Assembly (NCBI GenBank): GCA_041481485.1 | Contig: JBGPBY010000495.1 | Span: 1 to 5,474 of the forward strand | Length of the DNA: 5,474 nucleotides | DNA from: JBGPBY01 sp041481485 | Lineage (GTDB): Bacteria > Acidobacteriota > Terriglobia > 20CM-2-55-15 | Reading direction: 5' to 3' | In this document: piece after piece, positions 1 to 5,474 of the stretch | How positions within the stretch are numbered: position 1 is the first letter of the stretch | Layout: the number at the start of each line of letters is the position of its first letter | The notes under the pieces: generated by a model | Databases searched by the model: none | Seen by the model: only the letters and a program-made list of their open reading frames with translations | What the model was told of the DNA's origin: nothing | Program-made: the position numbers and the translations under genes

Positions 1-1
1 C

Positions 2-1210
2 GAGTTTGTAGACCGTCTCGCGGGATTTCTGACCTATCGCTCTATGGGCAATCCCCGGGAAATAAATCGGATGCTTCGCGAGATGCACGAATGGGATGCG
101 CTGGCGGGACGCCAATACCTTTCAAGCCGCGGCGCGGACCGGGAGTGGGAAGTCTACGGAGCGCTTCAGGAAGCAATCGAAAAGGCGCCGCGATCCGATC
201 TGCAGTCCGCGCGATCGGCTTCCGGCTCCTTGCTGGTTTCCGAACGCATCAAGGGAGATGAAGCACGACTGGAGCAAATTCAACGCGGCCTGTACATCAT
301 CACGCAGGCGGTCATCGACCGACAGAAGCTGATCCTTGAATCCGACGAATTCACACAACTGCATAAGGACAACTTCCGTCTGGTACCGATCCATGACGTG
401 CGCCGTCAAGCCGAGGAACTCGCCAGGCTCCTGACGTCGGCAAACAACAAAGTCAAAACAGAGCCGCTGTTTACTTTTGCAGCCGACACCAGATCGATTG
501 AGGCCACGAGAGAACTATATGTGGTTACCGGGCTCCAACCTCCAAAATCTGTCGACATGGATATCGTTGCGGAGGCAATCGACCTGTCGTCAAAGACCAA
601 TTGGACGGCTCGCAGGACGGCGATTTATCTTTCCGGGAAAATTGAGTCCGGCCAATTACCTTTGGAACTCAGGAACTTTTTGATCGATACCGTCTTGAAC
701 GACACCGAGCCCATCCATCGTCTGGAAGCGGCCAAACAGCTCCGCCCAAACCATTTGCTCTCTGATGGAGTTGACCTCAATAAGCTGTTTGCAACACAGA
801 CGAACTCGCAGGTCCTGGACGCCTTGCTCAACGGGCTTGACGGTGCTGAGGGGCCGGTTGCCCGGGCTCGCGCCACCGGCGCAATTCTCTCGATGCTCGA
901 AAGTATGGAAGCGCGGCCCAGCGATGAAACTCTACAAACCGCTCTGAAGTTGCTCAACCAGCTGTCGGATGAGGACATCATGGACAGGTTGCTGCGCTGG
1001 TTTCCCCCGGCGCCAGGCAAGGCTCTGGAAACCACAGTCATCGACACTCTGTCTGCAATGGCCGAAAAACATAAGGTCGATGTTGCGGAGCGTATTTTTG
1101 GAAATCCGGCATTGCTGCGCAATTTCATTGATCAACCCGGTGCCGAACGCAAGCTCACGGACTGGGCGTTCTTAGGGTCCGCCGCGCTGGGTCTACCCAA
1201 GGTAGGGTGA
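2..1210 (+). CDS. Helical HEAT-like protein, C-terminal part; possibly the tail of an AAA-type ATPase (5' partial)
   Basis: The reading frame is open from base 2 with no stop. The first ATG (position 44) has no Shine-Dalgarno sequence before it, so it is probably internal and the gene begins outside the window. The 14 codons before that ATG plus the next 16 read LAGFLTYRSMGNPREINRML and similar. This resembles the helical segment after the NTPase core in AAA or KAP-like P-loop ATPases, where a LxxYLxxxxxGxPRxI pattern is common; that match is from memory. Numbering from the ATG at 44, residues 70-130 are charged and helical. Residues 173-385 are a run of amphipathic helices with Leu/Ala spacing like HEAT or ARM repeats. 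No Walker motif, membrane segment or signal peptide is visible in this part. The stop lies 9 bp before the next gene, so the two are probably co-translated. Coding status is firm; the ATPase link is an inference. Confidence 0.82.
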   Translation, partial: EFVDRLAGFLTYRSMGNPREINRMLREMHEWDALAGRQYLSSRGADREWEVYGALQEAIEKAPRSDLQSARSASGSLLVSERIKGDEARLEQIQRGLYIITQAVIDRQKLILESDEFTQLHKDNFRLVPIHDVRRQAEELARLLTSANNKVKTEPLFTFAADTRSIEATRELYVVTGLQPPKSVDMDIVAEAIDLSSKTNWTARRTAIYLSGKIESGQLPLELRNFLIDTVLNDTEPIHRLEAAKQLRPNHLLSDGVDLNKLFATQTNSQVLDALLNGLDGAEGPVARARATGAILSMLESMEARPSDETLQTALKLLNQLSDEDIMDRLLRWFPPAPGKALETTVIDTLSAMAEKHKVDVAERIFGNPALLRNFIDQPGAERKLTDWAFLGSAALGLPKVG

Positions 1211-1219
1211 TGAAAACTT

Positions 1220-2170
1220 ATGAAAATCGCGAAAGCCTCCATTGAAGCTTCCGAAATTCTTCGCCGATGGCAATCCACTACGGCCGGAAATGCCCCAGCC
1301 GCGAATGCCCGCGTCCGTTACCTGAATAGTCTGATGGCGGGCCGCACCGTCCAGTTTGCCGAACGGTTGGTCGCGGCAGATCCCGAAGTGGACACCGGGT
1401 CCGCTCTTGCGCGTCTTTGGGAAGAAGGTCTCCGGTCTTCCGATTCGAAGTGGATTGAATTTCTCGCAAAATCGCTGGTTGAATCGCCGGACGATTCTCC
1501 ACAGCAGAAACGGCTCGCCGATTCGATCCGTCGTGTTCCCGAGTTTCAAGTGTCACTGGTCCCGGCGATCAACAAATCGGTCGAATCGATGAAAGTGCTT
1601 CCGGAAGCCCAGGGGCCGCGAATCAAGAAGCTTCTCGAATCTCTGAAACCATTGCCGCTATCCGGCTCACTGCAAAATCTGGGACTAGGAAACTACCCTC
1701 TGGGATACCCGTATGGAAATCTTGCTGGATTGGGTGGAACGATAACACCCACAGTCAGTGCTCCTTCCCGCCGCAACTGGGAAGACATGAACTGGAGCCT
1801 CACTTTGATGTTGTTAGCCGGAGCAGGGTTGGCTCTTTGTGGGGTCTTTCTGTACAACGGAGATCTCCCATCCAATGTCACCATTGTCCAGCGTCTGATA
1901 CGCCGGATACTGAGCCTGGTTGGCGACGCGTCCATTATTGCGTTTTTCGGAGGCATTCAAGCATCGACACGTAAAATGTTTCGTTCCTCATCGGAACCGG
2001 CAAATGGAACGGGAGTGCCGTGGATGCAACTGTGGGTGTTCATTCCCTGGGGCGTGTTCGCGAGCCTGAATCAGTACTTGCCGCCGGTGACGTTCTCGGC
2101 TCAGGCAATTCTATTCCTATTCAATCTGCCGTTTAGTTTGATGTGCATATACCTTCTACTGAAAGATTGA
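1220..2170 (+). CDS. Uncharacterised membrane protein: helical cytosolic domain plus four C-terminal membrane segments
   Basis: I do not recognise a family for this 316-residue protein. Residues 1-145 are soluble and helical, with no signal peptide. They carry leucine-rich amphipathic helices similar in style to the end of the upstream gene. Residues 151-182 are a linker rich in Gly, Pro, Tyr, Leu and Asn. Four hydrophobic segments follow at about 192-212, 229-247, 268-286 and 291-313, and the chain ends only a few residues after the last (YLLLKD). An even number of segments would leave the N-terminal domain and the C-terminus on the same, probably cytosolic, side. The start at 1220 is preferred because the ATG at 1210, which overlaps the previous stop, soon runs into a stop. 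A purine-rich AGGG at 1204-1207 gives a somewhat long spacing of 12 nt. The position right behind the helical gene suggests a membrane anchor or partner for it. Confidence 0.85.
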   Translation: MKIAKASIEASEILRRWQSTTAGNAPAANARVRYLNSLMAGRTVQFAERLVAADPEVDTGSALARLWEEGLRSSDSKWIEFLAKSLVESPDDSPQQKRLADSIRRVPEFQVSLVPAINKSVESMKVLPEAQGPRIKKLLESLKPLPLSGSLQNLGLGNYPLGYPYGNLAGLGGTITPTVSAPSRRNWEDMNWSLTLMLLAGAGLALCGVFLYNGDLPSNVTIVQRLIRRILSLVGDASIIAFFGGIQASTRKMFRSSSEPANGTGVPWMQLWVFIPWGVFASLNQYLPPVTFSAQAILFLFNLPFSLMCIYLLLKD

Positions 2171-2221
2171 CAGCCGTCGGGTGTGGATCTCCTGAAGCTG
2201 TAAAGGAATGCGGTTCCAACT

Positions 2222-2244
2222 GTAGGGGCGGTCTATGACCGCCC
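2222..2244 (+). repeat. REP-like hairpin, left copy
   Basis: GTAG at 2222-2225 is followed by an 8-bp stem, GGGCGGTC (2226-2233) with GACCGCCC (2237-2244), closed by the loop TAT. The layout, tetranucleotide foot then palindrome, matches REP elements. This copy points rightward, towards its inverted partner. Confidence 0.75.
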
Positions 2245-2277
2245 GCAATGTGTAAGATTGCATTCCTGAAAATTGTT

Positions 2278-2299
2278 GGCGGTCATAGACCGCCCCTAC
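2278..2299 (-). repeat. REP-like hairpin, right copy
   Basis: This is the same element on the minus strand. The stem is GGCGGTC (2278-2284) with GACCGCC (2288-2294) around the loop ATA. A cytosine and CTAC (2296-2299) follow, which read as a GTAG foot on the minus strand. The stem is one pair shorter than in the left copy because base 2277 is T, which lies just inside the perfect arm. Confidence 0.73.
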
Positions 2300-2366
2300 A
2301 GTTGGAACCGCATTCCTTTACAGCTTCTGTGTCCAGTCAAAATCGCGGGAATGGAGCCGATCAAAA

Positions 2367-3635
2367 TCATGAACTCGGAACGGCACCCGGCGGGGCCGGC
2401 TTCGCATTCAACGGTTCCGTAGTCCAGTCGTAGGTCGGCAGGACTCGACCGTCCGCCATCACGAGTCCCGTTTCATTTGCCGGCGAAGCGCCGACAACGG
2501 TGGTGGCCCTTGCTGAAAGCGCCGCGATGCCGGTCCGCTCAATGGGTATCACTTCACCCGGCTCGCTGATCCCGTTCTGGTTCTCGTCGAGCCAGACGGC
2601 CAGACCTTTGAGTTCATCGCCGCGGAGTTCGCCGTCGCGATTGTCGTCGAGCGCATCGAGCGCCCGATAGCCGTCCGTCCAGAACATGTGGAAGCTGACC
2701 GATCCAAAGAGTTGAAGACCCGAGGCGATCCTTTCCTCGTGTGACGGATCCCAAACGAGAATTCCCGTGTCCGGACGAAGCCAGGTGTACCGCTGAGGCC
2801 GACCGGTTCCGTCCAGGTCGAACACGACGGTCTTCTTGGTAGCGAGGAGGTCTTCCAACGGCGCCGCGCCTGTCAAGCGGAAGACAATCGGTGTGATCTT
2901 CCCGCCCGTTATCGCTGTTCGCCCGAGCGCTTCCACGAAGGTTTTGACTCTATCCAGTGTCTGACGTTCGGTTTCGCGCACACCTCTCGCGGTCACGAGT
3001 TCGACGTATTGTCTTCCAGCTTCGAAGCTCACCAGGACAGAGAACTCGCCGTTGGCAATATGGCCGTAGGCAATTTGGGTGTTCGTCCCGGTGCTCAGTT
3101 CATAGGCTCTAAGGAATTCCGCAATCGCCTGCTCGCGCCAGAGCAGTGTGAAATCGCCGTCTTTCGCCGCTCCCGACCCTTCGGCGCCGGGAATGGGGCC
3201 GAGCTTGAAGCCCGCGTCCAGAGCGGCGCGCGAGACGGAGGCCAGGCCGAGATGAAAAAGCGCGTTTTTCTCGTCCATCTTCAAGGCCTTTTGATAGTTT
3301 TCAACGGCCTGCCTGAGGTGGTCCCGCAGCTGATCTTCCGTCCATGCGCTCTGCCTGCCGGGGGAAATCACTGCGGTCGGTCCGTTCACAGAAGGCAGCA
3401 GTGCGTCCCCTTGGTTATAGCCCAGTATCGACGAGGCGCGAGTGGCCAACGCGAGGTAGTGGATGCGGGCCAGCGTGTACGGGCCCATCGCGTCATCCGG
3501 ATGCTCCTTGATATAGGCCGCTGTATTTGCAATTAACCGGTCTACAGGGATCTCAGGATTTCCCCCGAACTTCGCGAACCCCTGGGTTGTCAGGACAATC
3601 ATCGCGGCAACGGCGCAATACAATCGAACCTTCAT
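2367..3635 (-). CDS. Secreted TPR protein with a C-terminal RTX-associated type EF-hand calcium domain
   Basis: This 422-residue protein starts with a Sec signal peptide: charged MKVR, a hydrophobic core to about residue 17, and probable cleavage after QGFA (residue 21). There is no lipobox, so it should be periplasmic or secreted. TPR-like helix pairs are visible at about 36-66, 103-135 and 168-184; AVENYQKALKMDEKNALFHLG is typical. Residues 268-373 form a domain starting VVFDLDGTG, with GLQLFG (306-311) and two calcium loops. The loops are D330-x-N332-x-D334-G335...E341 and D350-x-N352-x-N354-G355...E361, both with intact 12-residue spacing. This arrangement (FDLDG, ELFG, TDGFxAL, ALDxNxDG, VWxDxNxDGxSxxGEL) is known from exported RTX/FrpC-like proteins, but no RTX nonapeptides occur here. 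The start is fixed by an AAAGGAG site 6 nt upstream. No obvious partner is adjacent, so its substrate or role is unknown. Confidence 0.93.
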   Translation of the reverse strand: MKVRLYCAVAAMIVLTTQGFAKFGGNPEIPVDRLIANTAAYIKEHPDDAMGPYTLARIHYLALATRASSILGYNQGDALLPSVNGPTAVISPGRQSAWTEDQLRDHLRQAVENYQKALKMDEKNALFHLGLASVSRAALDAGFKLGPIPGAEGSGAAKDGDFTLLWREQAIAEFLRAYELSTGTNTQIAYGHIANGEFSVLVSFEAGRQYVELVTARGVRETERQTLDRVKTFVEALGRTAITGGKITPIVFRLTGAAPLEDLLATKKTVVFDLDGTGRPQRYTWLRPDTGILVWDPSHEERIASGLQLFGSVSFHMFWTDGYRALDALDDNRDGELRGDELKGLAVWLDENQNGISEPGEVIPIERTGIAALSARATTVVGASPANETGLVMADGRVLPTYDWTTEPLNAKPAPPGAVPSS

Positions 3636-3641
3636 GATGGA

Positions 3642-3648
3642 CTCCTTT
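3642..3648 (-). promoter_or_regulatory. Shine-Dalgarno site of the secreted TPR protein gene
   Basis: Read on the minus strand this is AAAGGAG, 6 nt before the ATG at 3635. It is the clearest ribosome binding site in the window, and it decides the start that gives the complete signal peptide. Confidence 0.85.
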
Positions 3649-3800
3649 TGGAATGTGAGCCGGCAGATCAGGCATCAAGGACGGTGGCTTCAATTCCTTA
3701 ACGTCCGAAGAGCCGCTTTTCTTAGCAGAAAGTAACTACTCGAATGAGGGTCTACCTCTCACGCAAGTCCTGCGGCGTTATTTTCCGTCAAATAAGACCT
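3649..3800. other. Divergent intergenic region, no confident promoter
   Basis: This stretch separates the minus-strand secreted-protein gene from the plus-strand signal-peptide fragment and should carry the promoters of both. I see no convincing -35/-10 pair. On the minus strand TTGAAG followed 17 nt later by TGATCT is a weak candidate only. An in-frame ATG at 3744 could extend the plus-strand frame leftward by 19 residues, but it lacks a good Shine-Dalgarno sequence and would push the signal peptide inward. Confidence 0.4.
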
Positions 3801-3971
3801 ATGAGATTTCGATTCAGAATAACCCAGCCAGAACGACGGCGTGTCGCGATTCCAATCGCGGTATGCGTCGGACTCCTGGTAGGGTTCTATTCCTTTCCAG
3901 CGGACTCAGCATCCCAGGGTAGTTGTAGTAGATCCTGGACGAAGCATAGGTTTCGGGAAGAGTTTCATTGA
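3801..3971 (+). pseudogene. Signal-peptide fragment, probable N-terminus of a frameshifted exported-protein gene
   Basis: From the ATG at 3801 the frame encodes 56 residues. Residues 1-14 are rich in arginine and residues 15-32 form a hydrophobic core (VAIPIAVCVGLLVGFYSF). A PADSAS stretch then makes a plausible Sec cleavage region. After about residue 40 the sequence turns into a Ser/Arg/His-rich tail and stops at 3971, with no mature domain. A different forward frame is open from 3883 and continues as a coding-like protein to 4443. A single-base shift between roughly 3913 and 3930 would join the two into one exported protein of about 210 residues. The fragment could also be chance coding. 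The ATG lacks a strong Shine-Dalgarno sequence, which lowers confidence. Confidence 0.4.
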
Positions 3972-3976
3972 TGGGG

Positions 3977-3996
3977 GGTGCGGTATCGGCCGCACC
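3977..3996. other. Small perfect hairpin near the GTG start
   Basis: GGTGCGG (3977-3983) pairs exactly with CCGCACC (3990-3996) around a 6-nt loop. It is followed by ATTG and not by a T run, so it is not a standard terminator. It lies immediately before the GTG at 4000 and would fold over its leader, or it may simply be part of the coding sequence if the frame begins farther left. Confidence 0.4.
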
Positions 3997-3999
3997 ATT

Positions 4000-4443
4000 G
4001 TGAATGCGGGATACCCGCCACTGCCGGTTTACATGTTCACTCGTCCATCGCAGCCTGGGGCAATTGTTCTCGGTTCCGGTCCGACGCCGGTTGCCTATGT
4101 GCGCGATGTCCTGGTGGCGGGAGGCAGTATGAATCGGAGCGCGCCCTGCGTATTCGAACCTGGCCCGACCGCTAAAGACCTGTTGACCTATCTTGCTGCG
4201 CTTGCGCCAGGAATAACGATCCCGATAAATGCAGAGGATCAACATGCTGTGGTATGGCATGGGAGTGATGCACTAAATGCCGAAATAGAAGGCTTCCGTC
4301 AGGATATTCGCAGCCGATACGAATCCCTGCTTCGGAGTATGATCGCCGAAGGTCTTCTAACGGCGAATGAGGCGTCCACTCTCAAGAACCCGAATATAGA
4401 TGTTCATGTCCAGGACTTGCACACTGTGAATTCGTCCCGATGA
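4000..4443 (+). CDS. Hypothetical protein, probably the body of the frameshifted exported-protein gene
   Basis: I do not recognise this protein. The conservative start is GTG at 4000, giving 147 residues, but the same frame is open back to 3883, just after a TAG at 3880. Upstream codons read VVVDPG and GFGKSFIDGG, which look like real protein, so the GTG is probably not the true start. A G run at 3973-3978 lies too far away to serve as its ribosome binding site. The middle region (TAKDLLTYLAALAPGITIPI, about residues 56-75) has an alternating helix-strand look. It loosely recalls short secretin or TonB N-terminal domains, but this is only an impression. The C-terminal third (about 92-130) is an amphipathic charged helix, possibly coiled coil. 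There is no membrane segment. If fused to the signal peptide at 3801 it would be a small exported protein. It converges with the dehydrogenase gene to its right, 58 bp away. Confidence 0.5.
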   Translation: MNAGYPPLPVYMFTRPSQPGAIVLGSGPTPVAYVRDVLVAGGSMNRSAPCVFEPGPTAKDLLTYLAALAPGITIPINAEDQHAVVWHGSDALNAEIEGFRQDIRSRYESLLRSMIAEGLLTANEASTLKNPNIDVHVQDLHTVNSSR

Positions 4444-4501
4444 CGGAAACGGCTCCAGGAACGTACCGTTCATTTCGCTGTGGAGTCGATCGCAGACAAC
4501 T
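4444..4501. other. Short convergent gap without a clear terminator
   Basis: These 58 bp separate two genes that run towards each other. The best hairpin is a weak 5-bp stem (AACGG with CCGTT, 4448-4470) without a T tract. No repeat or RNA gene is seen. Confidence 0.5.
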
Positions 4502-5473
4502 CTAGATCGAGATCACAACCTTGCCGACGTGCTGCGCCGACTTCAGATACTCGTAGGCTCGCGGCGCTTCGCTGAAGCTGAACGATTTGTCGATGACCGG
4601 TTTGAGTCGGTTGACCGCGACCGCTCTGATCAAGCCCTCAAAGTGCTCACGTCCACCGACGAAGATGCCGCGCAGTGATGCGCCCTTCATCATCAGTGGA
4701 TATGGGCTCAAGTCGCCTTCAGGACGCGAGAGAACGCCGATGACGAGAACCTCACCGCCCGGACCAACGGCCTTATACGAATGCGGGAGCGTGCCGACTC
4801 CCGCGAGGTCGACGACTTTATCGGCGCCAAGACCGTTCGTCAGTTCGCGAACGCGGTTCTCCCATTCCGGTTCGTTCTTGTAGTTAATGACGTGATCTGC
4901 CCCCATCGACTGCGCCTTCGCCAGCTTGGCGTTGCTCGATGACGTGATGATGATTCGAGCACCCGCAAGCTTCGCGAGTTGCAGCACGTAGATCGAAACA
5001 CCACCGGTGCCGAGAGTAACGACGGTTTCACCGGGTTTGAGCGGCCGTCCATGAAAGAGGGCGTTCCAAGCCGTAACGCCGGCGCATGGAAGCGTCGCGG
5101 CTTCTTCGAACGACATGTGATCGGGCACGCGGAGCAACCCCTTCCGGTCGAAGACTGCATACTCGGTGAGGACTCCGTCGAGCGGGGAGCCGAGCGCCGC
5201 GGGCGAATCGCCCTGCGTGAACATGGCGACCACGCGATCGCCCACCGCGAGTTCCTTCACACCCGGCCCGACCTCGGCGACTTCGCCAGCGCCGTCGGAT
5301 AACGGAATCGTGTCCTTCAACACAGGTCCGCCGATGTACTTCCCGTTGACGACGGCAAGGTCGCGGAAATTTAAAGACGCCGCGCGCATGCGGACGAGCA
5401 CCTGGCCCGCCGCAGGCGTCGGTGTCTCTCGCTCGGAGGGCTGCAGGCCGTCGATCCCGGTGCTGCCCTTCGA
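4502..5473 (-). CDS. Zinc-independent medium-chain dehydrogenase / quinone oxidoreductase-like NAD(P)H enzyme (5' partial)
   Basis: This is a medium-chain dehydrogenase/reductase of the COG0604 type, an NAD(P)-dependent oxidoreductase with unknown substrate acting in the cytosol. The frame is open past the right edge. The GTG at 5401 is internal, because 24 upstream codons (TGIDGLQPSE, then PAAGQVLVRM) fit the expected N-terminus, and probably fewer than ten residues are missing. Numbering from that GTG, residues 9-16 (SLNFRDLA) take the place of the zinc-binding Cys segment. PLSDGAGEV (33-41) replaces the GHE motif, and the four-Cys structural zinc lobe is absent. LPCAGVTAWNAL (104-115) and the Rossmann loop GTGGVS (131-136) are classic, and SSSNAKL (154-160) after the second strand would suit NADPH. 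GADHVINY (167-174) and the ending HVGKVVISI complete the fold. It converges with the hypothetical gene on its left. Family assignment is very secure; the substrate is not. Confidence 0.96.
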   Translation of the reverse strand, partial: SKGSTGIDGLQPSERETPTPAAGQVLVRMRAASLNFRDLAVVNGKYIGGPVLKDTIPLSDGAGEVAEVGPGVKELAVGDRVVAMFTQGDSPAALGSPLDGVLTEYAVFDRKGLLRVPDHMSFEEAATLPCAGVTAWNALFHGRPLKPGETVVTLGTGGVSIYVLQLAKLAGARIIITSSSNAKLAKAQSMGADHVINYKNEPEWENRVRELTNGLGADKVVDLAGVGTLPHSYKAVGPGGEVLVIGVLSRPEGDLSPYPLMMKGASLRGIFVGGREHFEGLIRAVAVNRLKPVIDKSFSFSEAPRAYEYLKSAQHVGKVVISI

Positions 5474-5474
5474 G

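Larger units (their letters stand above)
2194..2327. repeat. 134-bp perfect inverted repeat, REPIN-like (two inverted REP-type hairpins)
   Basis: Bases 2194-2243 and 2278-2327 are exact reverse complements over all 50 positions and flank a 34-nt centre (2244-2277). Pairing fails at the next base on both the outer and inner sides, so the arms end sharply. Each arm contains its own smaller palindrome, GGCGGTC with a 3-nt loop then GACCGCC, preceded on its own strand by the tetranucleotide GTAG. A GTAG foot next to a GC-rich hairpin is the hallmark of REP sequences handled by RAYT (TnpA-REP, Y1-family) transposases. Two REPs in inverted orientation form a REPIN. The arms are longer than the REP cores alone, adding about 28 bp outside GTAG, so this could also be viewed as a small MITE. 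No transposase gene is in the window. Confidence 0.85.
2171..2366. other. Convergent intergenic region filled mainly by an inverted repeat
   Basis: The membrane-protein gene ends on the left and the secreted-protein gene ends on the right, so both transcripts run into this stretch. About two thirds of it is the perfect inverted repeat listed separately. The remainder is short unique sequence that contains an 8-bp direct repeat, TCAAAATC, at 2337-2344 and 2361-2368. There is no classical hairpin with a U tract, but the inverted repeat could fold in either transcript and so mark or protect both 3' ends. Short open frames here (such as the one starting at 2248) are translations of the repeat and are not genes. 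Confidence 0.7.

Noticed and set aside
44..46. ATG at 44 as the true start of the first gene
   Set aside because: No Shine-Dalgarno sequence precedes it, and the frame continues upstream to the edge with sequence that looks like coherent protein.
625..1128. Minus-strand open frame of 167 residues within the first gene
   Set aside because: It is Ser/Arg-rich with no motif, and it is antisense to a helical protein whose frame is open across the whole region.
1210..1245. Alternative start at 1210 overlapping the previous stop (ATGA)
   Set aside because: That frame meets a stop after 11 codons, so the ATG at 1220 is the start of the membrane-protein gene.
2248..2433. Open frame of 61 residues containing VGGHRPPLQ
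   Set aside because: It is a translation of the right arm of the inverted repeat running into the antisense of the secreted-protein gene. I recall such VGGHRPPLQ peptides as common artefacts of this repeat type in predicted proteins.
3009..3536. Plus-strand open frame of 175 residues
   Set aside because: It lies entirely inside the secreted TPR gene on the opposite strand, which has a signal peptide, a ribosome binding site and recognisable domains.
3649..3760. Promoter for the secreted TPR gene
   Set aside because: The best -35/-10 pair on the minus strand (TTGAAG, then TGATCT 17 nt later) is too weak to call.
3977..3996. Hairpin as a terminator or riboswitch
   Set aside because: The stem is perfect but only 7 bp, is not followed by a T run, and lies inside a frame that is probably coding.
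3814..4260. Minus-strand open frame of 148 residues
   Set aside because: It is opposite the plus-strand signal peptide and hypothetical gene. Its composition (many Arg, His, Tyr and Pro, no domain pattern) looks like an antisense shadow, while the plus-strand frame reads as a more natural protein.

Overview
The window is 5.5 kb of moderately GC-rich bacterial chromosome. It holds four well-supported protein genes (two cut by the window edges), one weaker and probably frameshifted gene, and a perfect 50-bp inverted repeat. Good AGGAG-type ribosome binding sites, a Sec-type secreted TPR protein, roomy intergenic spaces and a GTAG-footed palindromic repeat containing GGCGGTC/GACCGCC would suit Acidobacteriota or a similar soil phylum. 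That assignment is an inference from style and remembered repeat sequences; there is no marker gene here to prove it.

Left part (1-2170, plus strand): two tightly spaced genes, probably co-transcribed. The first is open to the left edge, so only its C-terminal part is visible. It has a short segment resembling the lid or winged-helix region of AAA-type ATPases, followed by an all-helical, HEAT-like region. The second, 9 bp downstream, encodes a soluble helical domain, a Gly/Pro/Tyr-rich linker and four C-terminal membrane segments. They look like a cytosolic (possibly NTPase) component and a membrane partner, but no function can be named.

Middle (2171-3635): the convergent gap between the second gene and a minus-strand gene holds the 134-bp inverted repeat. 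It consists of two head-to-head REP-like hairpins with GTAG feet, like a REPIN. The minus-strand gene encodes a secreted protein with a signal peptide, TPR-like helices and a C-terminal domain with two EF-hand-type calcium loops, of the kind usually found next to RTX repeats in large exported proteins.

Right part (3636-5474): a divergent intergenic stretch leads into a plus-strand region. There, a convincing signal peptide in one frame (3801-about 3920) is followed by a longer coding-like stretch in another frame (about 3883-4443), which suggests a broken gene or a sequencing error. Converging on it from the right edge is a zinc-independent medium-chain dehydrogenase/quinone oxidoreductase, complete at its C-terminus and missing only a few N-terminal residues.

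The genes do not form one obvious pathway. The only likely operon is the left pair. No RNA genes, CRISPR arrays, transposase genes or phage genes were seen.
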